Assembly: GCA_036009105.1 (NCBI GenBank)
Contig: DASYMJ010000072.1
Span: 1 to 20,233, forward strand
From: JAFAVZ01 sp036009105
GTDB taxonomy: Bacteria > Acidobacteriota > Thermoanaerobaculia > Gp7-AA8
DNA: 20,233 nt
Direction of reading: 5' to 3'
The translations under genes and the position numbers were made by a program. Below the pieces are notes generated by a model. The model did not search any database. It saw nothing but the letters and a program-made list of their open reading frames with translations, and had not been told where the DNA came from. Of this stretch, positions 1 to 7,618 are shown piece by piece (the stretch's first letter is position 1; every line of letters starts with the position of its first letter).

Positions 1-850
1 CGAGCAGCGGCGTGAACGGCGGCTGCCAGTTCAAGCGTTCGCGCGCGAAGAGCAGATCCCACGGCAGTCGCAGCGTGTGCGCGAGTTTGAAGTCCGACGA
101 CTGCATCGCCGACCAGGGTGAGTGGCCGAAGAATGGGAACACCGGATTGCCAGTGAGCGCGACGATCTTCGTGTACATCGGCAAGACGCCTGCGGCGACG
201 CCGGCGAGAAATCGCAATCGATTCGGCCGCGCCAGCAGGACGATCACGACAAAGTACCAGCCGAGGTACTTCACGCTGCAGGCGGTGCCGAGGAGGAAGC
301 CGGCCAGGGCGGGGTGCTCGTCCAGGCAGACGTACGCGGCGCCGACGAACAGCATCATCGCCGTCTCCACGTACGTCACCGTCCCCAGCTCCACCACGAT
401 CGGGCTGCCCAGGCAGAGCGCGGCGGCGAGGAAGCCGTGCTTTTCGTACAGCACCAGCGCCAGCAGGAGCAGCTCGATCAGCGCCGCGAAGTGCGTCGCC
501 GTGTCGCCGAAAGCCTGGAACAGCGGCACGCAGAGCGCTTCCTGCAGCTGGGGGAAGATGGGAAAGCGGAGGTCGGGGAGGAACTGGAACTGCCCCGACT
601 CGGCCAGGGCGCGGACGAACGGCAGGTGGTACATCCCCTCGTCGAACGCGACCGGCGGGTACAACGCGAGGATGACGAACGGAATCGCGCCGAGCGCCCA
701 CTTCCAGTCGAACCGTGGTTTCGCCGCGATCACGGCGATGAGGGCGAGCGGAATGGCCAGCCAGGCGCGCAGCAGGCCGCCCGCGGCGAGGACGACGAGC
801 AGCTGGCCGAGGAGGGCGAGGGTGAGCGTGGCTCGCAGTGGGGGCGACAA
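1..850 (-). CDS. GT-C type integral-membrane glycosyltransferase (partial, runs off left edge)
   Basis: About 283 codons are open on the minus strand with no stop, so the C-terminus lies beyond the left edge. The protein is very hydrophobic, with two N-terminal membrane segments (residues about 5-42), one near 50-65, and several more beyond residue 125. A short loop after the third segment carries FDEGMYH, the acidic D-E motif typical of GT-C enzymes (ArnT/PMT-like, GT39/GT83), which move sugars from polyprenyl-phosphate donors on the periplasmic face. A second conserved-looking patch is TYVETAMM. No ATG or GTG lies in frame between the upstream stop and the first membrane helix, so I start at TTG (848-850); the next GTG would remove most of the first two helices. 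It is divergent from the GT2 gene with only 20 bp between starts. The GT-C class is fairly sure; the substrate is unknown. Confidence 0.8.
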   Translation of the reverse strand, partial: MSPPLRATLTLALLGQLLVVLAAGGLLRAWLAIPLALIAVIAAKPRFDWKWALGAIPFVILALYPPVAFDEGMYHLPFVRALAESGQFQFLPDLRFPIFPQLQEALCVPLFQAFGDTATHFAALIELLLLALVLYEKHGFLAAALCLGSPIVVELGTVTYVETAMMLFVGAAYVCLDEHPALAGFLLGTACSVKYLGWYFVVIVLLARPNRLRFLAGVAAGVLPMYTKIVALTGNPVFPFFGHSPWSAMQSSDFKLAHTLRLPWDLLFARERLNWQPPFTPLL

Positions 851-870
851 ATTGCGGGCATGATAGCGCC

Positions 871-1677
871 GTGCTCTCCGTGGTCATCCCCACTTACAAC
901 ACCGCCGCGATGACGCTGCGCTGCGTGCGTGCCGTCGAGGCGGACGAGATCATCGTGGTGGATGACGGCTCGACGGACGGCACCGCGGCGTTGCTCGCTC
1001 CTGCCATCCGCCTGCCGACCAACAGCGGCTTTGCGGCGGCTGCGAACCGCGGCGTGGCCGCGGCGCGGGGGGACATCATCCTCCTGCTCAACAGCGACGC
1101 CGTCGTGCAGCCGGGAGCTCTGCGCGCGCTGGTCGCCGCCTTCGATGATCCACGCCTCGGAGTCGGCGGCGCGCAACTGCTGAATGAAGACGGGACGCCG
1201 CAATGGAGCGGCGGGCCGACCCCGACCTTCCCGTGGCTTCTTGCCGTGGTCTCCGGGTTGGGCGCGGTGCTCGGGCGGCGGCGCGGCAGGCCGGGCGGGG
1301 GTGCGGTGGATTGGGTGAGCGGCGCCGCCATGGCCTTCCGGGCCGAGGTCTGGCGCCAGGCCGGCCCGCTGGACGAGCGCTTCCGCTTCTACTGCCAGGA
1401 CCTCGAGCTCTGCCTGCGGGCGCGGGCGGCGGGGTGGGACGTGCGCGTGATCGCGGAGGCGCGCGTGGTCCACGCGCGGGGCGCCACCATCGCCGGCGGG
1501 AGCGCGCTGCACCACGATCCGGCGAAGCTGTGGCCGGACCTGCTCGACTGGGGCCGCCAGCGGCACGGCTGGGGCGCGTTGGTGAAGCTCGCGTTGCTCC
1601 TCGCCGGTTCGTTGCGCGCGCTGGTGACGCGCGACGAAGCGATCAGGCGCGGCGTAGCAGCGCTTCGTAAAAGCTGA
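871..1677 (+). CDS. Family 2 glycosyltransferase (rhamnosyltransferase-like)
   Basis: A 268-residue GT-A fold enzyme that transfers a sugar from a nucleotide donor at the cytoplasmic face, probably in surface polysaccharide assembly. The GT2 motifs appear in order: N-terminal SVVIPTYNT, VDDGSTDGT (about residues 30-38), the NSD version of the metal-binding DxD (about 74-76), a VSGAAMAFR acceptor-side segment (about 149-157), and the QDLELCLRA form of the ED motif (about 176-184) that supplies the general base. This pattern resembles WbbL-like rhamnosyltransferases. I choose the GTG at 871 because it places SVVIPTYN at the extreme N-terminus as in the family; an in-frame GTG at 838 would add residues that overlap the divergent gene and match nothing. 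The 3' end overlaps the convergent GT4 gene by 35 bp. Donor and acceptor cannot be told. Confidence 0.9.
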   Translation: MLSVVIPTYNTAAMTLRCVRAVEADEIIVVDDGSTDGTAALLAPAIRLPTNSGFAAAANRGVAAARGDIILLLNSDAVVQPGALRALVAAFDDPRLGVGGAQLLNEDGTPQWSGGPTPTFPWLLAVVSGLGAVLGRRRGRPGGGAVDWVSGAAMAFRAEVWRQAGPLDERFRFYCQDLELCLRARAAGWDVRVIAEARVVHARGATIAGGSALHHDPAKLWPDLLDWGRQRHGWGALVKLALLLAGSLRALVTRDEAIRRGVAALRKS

Positions 1678-2746
1678 TCAGCTCGCGCGCGATCGCGTCG
1701 CTCTCGTACTTGCGGGCCACCTCTTCCCGCGCCGCATCGCCGAGGCGTTGGGCTGCTTCCGGATCGCGCAGCAGGCGAACCACCGCCGCCGCGAACGAAG
1801 GCGCATCGTTGGCGATGACGAGCTGCTGCGCGTCGATGCCGCCCGCGCCGAACGGCGTGGCCACGACCGGCTTGCCGAGGGCCATCGCTTCCAGGACCTT
1901 GATGCGCATCCCGCCGCCGGCGAAGAGCGGCGCGATCATCACGGACATGCTGCTCATGAACTCCTGCGCGTCCGGCACTTCGCCGAGCACGCGCGGGCGG
2001 AGCCAGGCCGGGGCGTTGCTGCCGGCGATCGAGAGCTCGGCCTCCGGGAGTTCTGCACGGATCAGCGGCCACAGCTCGTCGAGGATCCAGAGGGCGGCCT
2101 CCTGATTGGGGCGGAAGTCGAGGGAACCGATGAAACCGACTGTATTTTCGCGATGGGCTGAAGCCTGTCGTACGTTCACTCCGCAGGGAGCGACGTGCAG
2201 CGGCCTGGTTGCACCCAACCGCACGAACTCCTCGGCGTCGTCGCCAGAGATCGGCACGATGGCGTCGACCGCGTTCAGGTTGCGCACCTCGTACCGGCGC
2301 AGCGACGCCGCCACGCGCCGCAGCGCGAGGCGCCGCAGAGGATTGCGCTCGTTGCGCGCCAGACCCTCCCAGATCCGGAACTCCACGTTCAACGCGCGCA
2401 GCGCGACGACCGGCGCGCGGCGAACATCGCAGAGGTAGGGGAGGAGGAACGGACTCTCCAACTGCACGACATCCGGCCGAAAGCGCTCCATCGCCTCGCC
2501 GATGGCGCGGCGAAAAGCGCGGGAGACGAAGCGCGCCACGAGCAGGGGCACGCCGGGCAGGAAGCGCAGGCGCGACGTGTCGATGTCGACGGCGCGGGCA
2601 TCCTCCACATGGTGCTTGCGAGGATTGAGCGACAGCAGCTCCACCTCGGCCAGCTTGCCGAGGGAGGTGGCGAGGCGGGACATGGCGATGCGGCCGCCGT
2701 CGAGCGGAGGCCACGGCACGCGAGGGGTGAGGATGAGGATGCGCAT
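1643..2746 (-). CDS. Family 4 (GT-B) glycosyltransferase
   Basis: A 367-residue retaining GT-B glycosyltransferase. The N-terminal Rossmann half starts MRILILTPRVPWPPLDGG, with the glycine-rich loop typical of GT4, and the C-terminal donor-binding half has GFIGSLDFRPNQ, then GGGMRIKVLEAMALGKPVVAT, which holds the E-x7-E-type motif. This style resembles GT4 enzymes of exopolysaccharide clusters (the 'PEP-CTERM/EpsH1' group of sugar transferases). The start is ATG at 2744-2746, sharing bases with the TGA of the upstream gene (TGATG), so translation is probably coupled; a longer reading from 2845 would overlap that gene and adds only a low-complexity tail. It is the last gene of the gmd operon and its tail overlaps the convergent GT2 gene. 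The sugar used is unknown; a GDP-6-deoxyhexose is a reasonable guess given gmd two genes upstream. Confidence 0.9.
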   Translation of the reverse strand: MRILILTPRVPWPPLDGGRIAMSRLATSLGKLAEVELLSLNPRKHHVEDARAVDIDTSRLRFLPGVPLLVARFVSRAFRRAIGEAMERFRPDVVQLESPFLLPYLCDVRRAPVVALRALNVEFRIWEGLARNERNPLRRLALRRVAASLRRYEVRNLNAVDAIVPISGDDAEEFVRLGATRPLHVAPCGVNVRQASAHRENTVGFIGSLDFRPNQEAALWILDELWPLIRAELPEAELSIAGSNAPAWLRPRVLGEVPDAQEFMSSMSVMIAPLFAGGGMRIKVLEAMALGKPVVATPFGAGGIDAQQLVIANDAPSFAAAVVRLLRDPEAAQRLGDAAREEVARKYESDAIARELISFYEALLRRA

Positions 2747-3309
2747 CACTTCGCCGGCCGGCGTTCCCACCACTCCAGGGGACGCTTGTAGCGCTTCTTG
2801 AACAGCGGCCCCAGCTCCCCCTCCACCCACTGCTCCGCGATCCACTCCACGCCGCGCGCGCTCACCAGTTCCAGCAGCAGGCGCGCCGACCTGGTATCGG
2901 TCAGCTCCGGCGCGACGCTGAACACGTCGTTCATCACCAGCCCGTGCTTGCGATAGAAATGCGCGATCGGCGCGAGCAGCGGCGCCGCGCTGCGCCGCTC
3001 GTCATCGCTGTCCCCCCGCCGCCGCCTCGCGCGCGGCTGCGCCGCCTCGGGTGGCGCGAGCACCACTCCGTTCGTGCGATAGCACCACTCATGGAGCGCG
3101 AACGCTTCCATGGCCGGATCGAGCGGCGTCTCTTCCAGCGCTGCCCGTCGCACGGCGAGGACGGCCGGCAGCGTGAAGGTGATCACGCCCGCGCGGACCT
3201 GAAAGACGCGAGTCTCGACCAAGCTCTCGATGGTCCGCGGCCGCACGTCTTCCTCGGCGAAGACGACAATATCCGCATCCGAATGCGCAACATCCTGCAC
3301 CCAGGCCAT
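2746..3309 (-). CDS. Hypothetical protein, possibly an N-terminally shortened GT-A glycosyltransferase
   Basis: A 187-residue protein I do not recognise as a named family. Its first 60-90 residues can be read against a GT2 enzyme that has lost its nucleotide-binding N-terminus: ADIVVFAEEDVRP sits where GT2 proteins have the strand and DxD, and AVRRAALEE...PLDPAMEAF...HEWCYRTNGVVLAPPEA parallels the 'MRR..LE..GGFDE.F...ED.DLC.R....G' region. This is inference; the motif residues are not canonical. A basic/acidic low-complexity stretch (about residues 91-107) separates the halves. The gene starts 6 bp after the gmd stop, in the same frame as gmd, and its stop overlaps the GT4 start, so it is translated within the gmd operon. 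It may be a partner or remnant of a transferase rather than an active enzyme. Confidence 0.7.
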   Translation of the reverse strand: MAWVQDVAHSDADIVVFAEEDVRPRTIESLVETRVFQVRAGVITFTLPAVLAVRRAALEETPLDPAMEAFALHEWCYRTNGVVLAPPEAAQPRARRRRGDSDDERRSAAPLLAPIAHFYRKHGLVMNDVFSVAPELTDTRSARLLLELVSARGVEWIAEQWVEGELGPLFKKRYKRPLEWWERRPAK

Positions 3310-3315
3310 CCGCGA

Positions 3316-4320
3316 TCAGGATAGCGCTTCCGCGACGTCCGGGAGCGCCTCGCGAAGCTGGGCGATGTCGCTCTGCACCATCTCCCGCACCAGTTCCTCG
3401 AACGTGACGGTCGACTTCCAGCCGAGCATCGCCTCCGCCTTCGCGGTGTTGCCGACCAGGTACTCCAACTCCTGCGGCCGGGTCAGCCGCTCATCGACCA
3501 CCACCCAGTCGCGGTAGTCGTGGCCGACCAGCTCGAAGGCCAGCTCGCAAAGCTCGCGCACCGAGTGCGGCTCGCCGGTGGCGATCACGAAGTCTTCCGG
3601 CTCGGGCTGCTGGAGCATGAGGTGCATGGCCCGCACGTAGTCGCGGGAGTGGCCCCAGTCGCGCATCGCGTCCAGGGTGCCGAGGCGCACCTCGTTGGCC
3701 AGCCCGAGGCTGATCCGGGCCACGGCGCTGCTGATCTTGCGCGTGACGAACTCGTGCCCGCGGCGGGGGCTCTCGTGGTTGAAGAGGATGCCGCTGCAGG
3801 CGAACATCCCCTGCAGCTCGCGGTAGTTCACGGTCAGATGGTGGCCCGCCACCTTGCTGATGCCGTACGGGCTGCGCGGATGGAACGGCGTCTGCTCGTT
3901 CTGCGGCGACTCCGGCGCGCGGCCGAACATCTCGCTCGAGCCGGCGAAGTAGAAACGGCACTGCGGCTGCAGTTGCTGCAGCGCGGCGAGCACGTAATGC
4001 GCGCCGTTGATGTTCATGGCCATGGTGGAGAAGCCGTCCGCGAAGCTCTCCGCCACGAAGCTCTGCGCGGCCAGGTGGTAGCACTCGTCGAACGTGTAGC
4101 GGCTGATGACGCTGAAGATGCTGGGATAGCTGTCCAGGCTGGCCGGGTGGAGGACCAGCTGGTCGAGGATGTGCGCGATGCGGCTGAAACGCTGCTCCGG
4201 CACCTCGAACGCGACCCGGCGGACCAGGCCGTGGACCTCATAGCCGAGGGAGAGCAGGTACTCGGCTAAATAGCTTCCATCCTGCCCCGTGATGCCCGTG
4301 ATCAGGGCGCGTTTCGTCAT
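3316..4320 (-). CDS. gmd: GDP-mannose 4,6-dehydratase
   Basis: A 334-residue short-chain dehydratase that converts GDP-D-mannose to GDP-4-keto-6-deoxy-D-mannose, the precursor of GDP-fucose, GDP-rhamnose, GDP-colitose and GDP-perosamine. The N-terminus ALITGITGQDGSYLAEYLL is the GMD signature and contains the GxxGxxG NADP loop (G9, G12, G15). SSE at about 128-130 matches the catalytic S/T-x-E, and Y152-GIS-K156 is the YxxxK pair. The segment NHESPRRGHEFVTRKI and DWGHSRDYV are also typical of GMD. Length is close to the usual 320-370. It is the first gene of a leftward operon with a small GT-A-like protein and a GT4 transferase, and is divergent from the Ser/Thr kinase. No reductase or epimerase (fcl, rmd) for the next step is in the window. 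Confidence 0.93.
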   Translation of the reverse strand: MTKRALITGITGQDGSYLAEYLLSLGYEVHGLVRRVAFEVPEQRFSRIAHILDQLVLHPASLDSYPSIFSVISRYTFDECYHLAAQSFVAESFADGFSTMAMNINGAHYVLAALQQLQPQCRFYFAGSSEMFGRAPESPQNEQTPFHPRSPYGISKVAGHHLTVNYRELQGMFACSGILFNHESPRRGHEFVTRKISSAVARISLGLANEVRLGTLDAMRDWGHSRDYVRAMHLMLQQPEPEDFVIATGEPHSVRELCELAFELVGHDYRDWVVVDERLTRPQELEYLVGNTAKAEAMLGWKSTVTFEELVREMVQSDIAQLREALPDVAEALS

Positions 4321-4452
4321 GGATGATCGGACCCCGGCAAGGGTAGCATCCTTTGCCGCCGGCGCTTCTGCCGGACTGGTGCGGGCAAACCCGACCCTTT
4401 CGAACCTCGCCCCAATGGCACGCTGCCGCCTTCGTTACAATCTGCCCTACAC
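4321..4452. promoter_or_regulatory. Divergent promoter region between gmd and the Ser/Thr kinase
   Basis: A 132-bp intergenic stretch between two divergent starts, so it should carry promoters for both. Rightward, TACAAT at 4436-4441 is a good -10 match and ends only 11 nt before the kinase ATG, leaving room for a leader of a few bases and no Shine-Dalgarno. Leftward, a TACCCT box about 19 nt before the gmd ATG is a weaker candidate. I see no convincing -35 for either, and no palindrome suggesting an operator. Confidence 0.5.
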
Positions 4453-7188
4453 ATGGACATTGCGCCGGGCGACCGGATCGGCCGCATCCGCATCGATGGC
4501 CTCATCGGCATCGGCGGGATGGGGGAGGTCTATCGCGGCTTCGATGAGCGGCTGGAGCGCGCCGTCGCGGTCAAGGTCATCCACGCCGACAAGCGCGGCG
4601 CGGCGATGCGGGGACGCTTCCTGCGCGAGGCGCGCCTGCTCTCCAAGCTGGAGCATCCGAACATCTGCCGCATCTACGACGTGCTGGAGCGGCCGGACGG
4701 CGACTATCTCGTCCTCGAGCTGGTGGAAGGCGAAACCCTCGGTCAGCGCATCCGGCGCGGCCTGCCGGGGCAGGAGGCGCTGCGCATCGCGCTGGAGGTG
4801 GCGCGCGTGCTGGAAGTCGCCCACGCCCGCGGCATCATCCACCGCGACCTCAAGCCGGACAACGTGATGATCACGCCGGCGGGCGAGATCAAGGTGCTGG
4901 ACTTCGGGCTGGCCCGCGTGGCGGACGACGAGCTGGCCGAGGGGCCTCCTCTCGATGACGTCAACTTCGCGGTGGATGACCAGGCGCAGACGGCGCTGCT
5001 CCAGCCGCGCCTCGCTTCCGACGCGGCGACGACGGACATCGACACCACCCATCCCGACCGCACCGGCATCGGCAGCCTGGTCGGCACGCTGCTCTACATG
5101 TCGCCGGAACAGGCCAGCGGCCGGGCGCTCACTACGTCCAGCGACGTCTACTCCCTCGGCATCGTCCTGCTGCAGATGCTCGGCCTCGAGCAGCCGTATG
5201 GCGAGGTCGGCGACTCGCGCGAGCTGCTGCAATGCGTCCGCCGCGGCGCGATCATCTGGCGGGAAGTAGCCGACCGGCACACCATGGCGCTGCTGCATCG
5301 GCTGACCGCCATCGAGCCGTCCCGGCGGCCCGGCGCGCAGCAGCTCTCCGGTCAGCTCCAGGCTTTGCTGGAGCGGCCTCGCGCCATGCGCAAGCGCTGG
5401 ATTGCCGCCGCTTTGCTCGCCCTGATCCTGAGCGGCTTGCTGATCGCGCAGCGGGTGCGCGAGTCGCGCGATGTGATCAGCAGCCGCACGCGCATCGCCT
5501 TGCTGCCGTTCCGCAATGCGACGGGCAACAAGTCTTTGCAATGGGTGGAGGGCGGCCTGATGGAACTGGTCGGCGGCGGGCTCTCCTCCACCCGCGGCGC
5601 CTCCATCGTCCCGTCCGATGAAACGCTGCGCGCGATGAAAAGCCTCGGCATCGCCCGCGGCGCGACCATCACCCCTCCGCAGCGCGCCAGACTGCTCGAC
5701 CACCTCGGCGCCGAGGCGCTCATCGAATCGACCGTGCTGGCGCGCGATGGCGGCTACACCATCCGCTACGCCGCCGCCGGCCGCGGCGGCGAGGAGACGC
5801 CGCGCGAGGTCACCTCGTCCGTCGTGACCATGGCCGCCGGGCAGATGGCGCGGCAGATCGCGCAGCGCCTCGACCCATCCCTCACCCGCGCCGACGTCCG
5901 CACCCTCCGCCTCTCCTCCGATGAATTTGCGAACATGGCCTACGCCATCGGCGAGCAGGAGCGGCTCGCGCACGGCGTGAAGGGGGCGGAGAAGTACTAC
6001 GCCGTCGCGGCGGAGCGCGATCCCGATTTCGCCCGGGCCAAGCTGCGGCTTGCCGACACCCGGGCCATGATGGGCGACGTCGACAGCGCGGCGGCGCTCT
6101 TCCGCGAGGTGATCGCCGATGCGCAGCGCCGCGGCGACGAGTCGACGCGCGCCGATGCGCTGGCGCGGCTGGCGAACTTCGAGGACGACCGCTCGCGGTT
6201 CGCCGAGGGGAAGCGGCACGGGAACGAGGCGCTGGAGATCGCGCGGCGGCGGGGCGACACGCGCGTGGCCATCGATGCCGCCAACGCCATCGGCCATGCG
6301 GCCTGGCGGACGAACGACATGGCCGGTGCCGAGGCTTCGTTCGGCGAGGCGCGCCGGATGGCCGTCGAGCTGGGCGACCTGCCGCTGCAGGCGATGCTGC
6401 TGAACAACCTAGGGCTGGTGGCCGAGCAGAGAAAGGACCGCGCCGGAGCGGAGCGGATGTACCGGGAGGCGCTGCGCATCGCGGAGCGGATCGACCACCG
6501 CGAGATCGAGGTCACCACGCTCGGTAACCTGGCCTCCATCCGCGCCGGCGGGGGCGATCCGGCGGCGTGGGCGGAGGTGCTGCGCAAGCAGCTCGCCCTG
6601 GCCCGCCAGCTCGGCGACCGGGAGACGGAGATGATCGCCCTGATCAACCTCGCCATCGCGCTCTACTCGCACGGCGAGGAGGTGGCGGCCATCGATGCCA
6701 CCGCGCGGGCGGCGGACATCGCCGCGCAGATGCGCGCGCCGCGCATCGAGGCGCTGGCCCGCTCCAACATCGCCACCGCCCGCACGCGGCGCGGCGAGCT
6801 CGCCGAGGCGAAGCCGCAGGCGGAGGCCTCGATGGCCATCCTCCCCGCCATCGCGGCCGATGTGGAGACGGCAAGCGACATCCGCCTCGGCTACGCCTAC
6901 TGGCTGATCCGCACCGGCCGCCTCCCCGAGGCGGAGCGCGCGATCGCCGATGCGGAGCACAACTTCCGCGTCACCTCGCGCAGCCTGGAGATGCGCGCCC
7001 GCCTCGCCTACGAGCGCGGCGACTACCGCACCGCCCTGGCGCTGATCGAGAAGGGCAAAGCGCTGAAGGAGCAGTGGCTGACCCAAGACCAGCGCATGCT
7101 GGAAGCCTTCACCGAGTCGGCCCGCACCGGCCAGCGTGCCACCAACGGGTTCGAGGCTTCAGCAGACGCGCCTTCGGCGCGCAGCTGA
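4453..7188 (+). CDS. Receptor-type Ser/Thr protein kinase with TolB-like and TPR sensor region
   Basis: A 911-residue membrane kinase. Residues about 12-300 are a PknB-type domain: glycine loop IGGMGEVYRG (20-29), AVK lysine K41, helix C glutamate near 59, catalytic HRDLKPDN (130-137), DFG (150-152) and YMSPEQ (215-220). All catalytic residues are present, so it should be active. The activation segment between DFG and SPEQ is unusually long (about 65 residues, Asp/Thr-rich), giving many candidate phosphosites. A hydrophobic helix at about 316-334 anchors it, so the C-terminal part is probably periplasmic. That part begins RIALLPFRNATGN, which resembles the TolB-N/CsgG-like region common in large bacterial kinases and cyclases, followed by TPR-type helical pairs from about 480 to 880 for protein contacts. 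It is monocistronic. The ligand and substrates are unknown. Confidence 0.93.
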   Translation: MDIAPGDRIGRIRIDGLIGIGGMGEVYRGFDERLERAVAVKVIHADKRGAAMRGRFLREARLLSKLEHPNICRIYDVLERPDGDYLVLELVEGETLGQRIRRGLPGQEALRIALEVARVLEVAHARGIIHRDLKPDNVMITPAGEIKVLDFGLARVADDELAEGPPLDDVNFAVDDQAQTALLQPRLASDAATTDIDTTHPDRTGIGSLVGTLLYMSPEQASGRALTTSSDVYSLGIVLLQMLGLEQPYGEVGDSRELLQCVRRGAIIWREVADRHTMALLHRLTAIEPSRRPGAQQLSGQLQALLERPRAMRKRWIAAALLALILSGLLIAQRVRESRDVISSRTRIALLPFRNATGNKSLQWVEGGLMELVGGGLSSTRGASIVPSDETLRAMKSLGIARGATITPPQRARLLDHLGAEALIESTVLARDGGYTIRYAAAGRGGEETPREVTSSVVTMAAGQMARQIAQRLDPSLTRADVRTLRLSSDEFANMAYAIGEQERLAHGVKGAEKYYAVAAERDPDFARAKLRLADTRAMMGDVDSAAALFREVIADAQRRGDESTRADALARLANFEDDRSRFAEGKRHGNEALEIARRRGDTRVAIDAANAIGHAAWRTNDMAGAEASFGEARRMAVELGDLPLQAMLLNNLGLVAEQRKDRAGAERMYREALRIAERIDHREIEVTTLGNLASIRAGGGDPAAWAEVLRKQLALARQLGDRETEMIALINLAIALYSHGEEVAAIDATARAADIAAQMRAPRIEALARSNIATARTRRGELAEAKPQAEASMAILPAIAADVETASDIRLGYAYWLIRTGRLPEAERAIADAEHNFRVTSRSLEMRARLAYERGDYRTALALIEKGKALKEQWLTQDQRMLEAFTESARTGQRATNGFEASADAPSARS

Positions 7189-7198
7189 GCGCGTCAGG

Positions 7199-7204
7199 TA
7201 GAAT
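7199..7204 (+). promoter_or_regulatory. -10-like TAGAAT just upstream of a GTG start
   Basis: TAGAAT ends 6 nt before the GTG at 7211, which is where transcription would be expected to begin. This would make the message leaderless. No Shine-Dalgarno is present in the 22-bp gap after the kinase gene. Confidence 0.4.
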
Positions 7205-7210
7205 CGCCCC

Positions 7211-7450
7211 GTGGCCGAATCAACTCCAGCCCGCCTGTCCGAATCCATCGATCCGGTGATCGAGGCATATAAGAAGGATGTGGACCGCACGCTGATTCGG
7301 GAAAACCTGTCCGAGTCCCATGAGGAGCGTGTGATCGCGCTCGAGCAGATGCTGCAATTCGTGGCCGAGGTCCGCCGTGCCGGGAAAGCGTGCGAGGCGA
7401 GCAGGCGTAATGCAGTTCCGGTCTCTTCTGATCAGCCTCTCTGCCAATGA
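7211..7450 (+). CDS. Small protein of the nucleotidyltransferase-associated pair (possibly frameshifted C-terminus)
   Basis: A 79-residue acidic/helical protein. The part DPVIEAYKKDVDRTLIREN followed by LSESHEERVIALEQM and FVAEVRRAGK resembles short proteins of 70-90 residues that sit directly upstream of small nucleotidyltransferase genes in Acidobacteriota and related genomes, an arrangement often treated as toxin-antitoxin-like. The resemblance is from memory of the pattern, not from a search. The next gene here is indeed a nucleotidyltransferase N-terminus. The last 15-20 residues look unlike the family, and a TAA in another frame at 7408-7410 overlaps the next ATG (TAATG), as expected for the ancestral stop, so a one-base frameshift near 7385-7405 is likely. 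It may be non-functional now that its partner is broken. Confidence 0.6.
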   Translation: MAESTPARLSESIDPVIEAYKKDVDRTLIRENLSESHEERVIALEQMLQFVAEVRRAGKACEASRRNAVPVSSDQPLCQ

Positions 7451-7613
7451 CGTCGCTTTTGTGATCATCGGAGACGTCGCGGCGACTCTGCACGGTTCAG
7501 CGCGAGCCGAGCAGGCTCACAGTACCTCATCCGACGTGACCGTTGCGCCGTTGCGATCGGCTCCGTGTCGGTCGCGCGCACTCGCTGCCGCCGCAAGGCG
7601 AGCGTTTCTATAG
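7410..7613 (+). pseudogene. Truncated nucleotidyltransferase (MNT/AbiEii-like) remnant
   Basis: From ATG 7410 the reading frame gives MQFRSLLISL, then NDVAFVIIGDVAATLHGSAR, which matches the start of small nucleotidyltransferases with the form 'LL..L...GV.F.IIGG.AA..HGSAR'. The family's second glycine of the GG motif is replaced by Asp (GD). After HGSARAE the sequence no longer resembles the family: the expected metal-binding DxD stretch ('..T.DLDV.Y') is missing and the frame ends after 67 residues, against about 170-200 normally. I therefore call it a decayed gene. It overlaps the small upstream protein, as in intact pairs, and converges on the secreted-protein gene 5 bp away. Activity is very unlikely. 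Confidence 0.65.
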
Positions 7614-7618
7614 GCTTC

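Noticed and set aside
838..870. Earlier GTG start for the GT2 gene
   Set aside because: It would overlap the divergent GT-C gene and add residues absent from the family; GTG 871 places SVVIPTYN at the N-terminus.
12..913. Two overlapping plus-strand frames at the left edge
   Set aside because: The minus frame encodes a coherent multi-helix membrane transferase; the plus frames give Arg/Ser- and Glu/Arg-rich low-complexity sequence.
4447..6297. Long minus-strand open frame opposite the kinase
   Set aside because: Antisense to a clear Ser/Thr kinase, with low-complexity composition.
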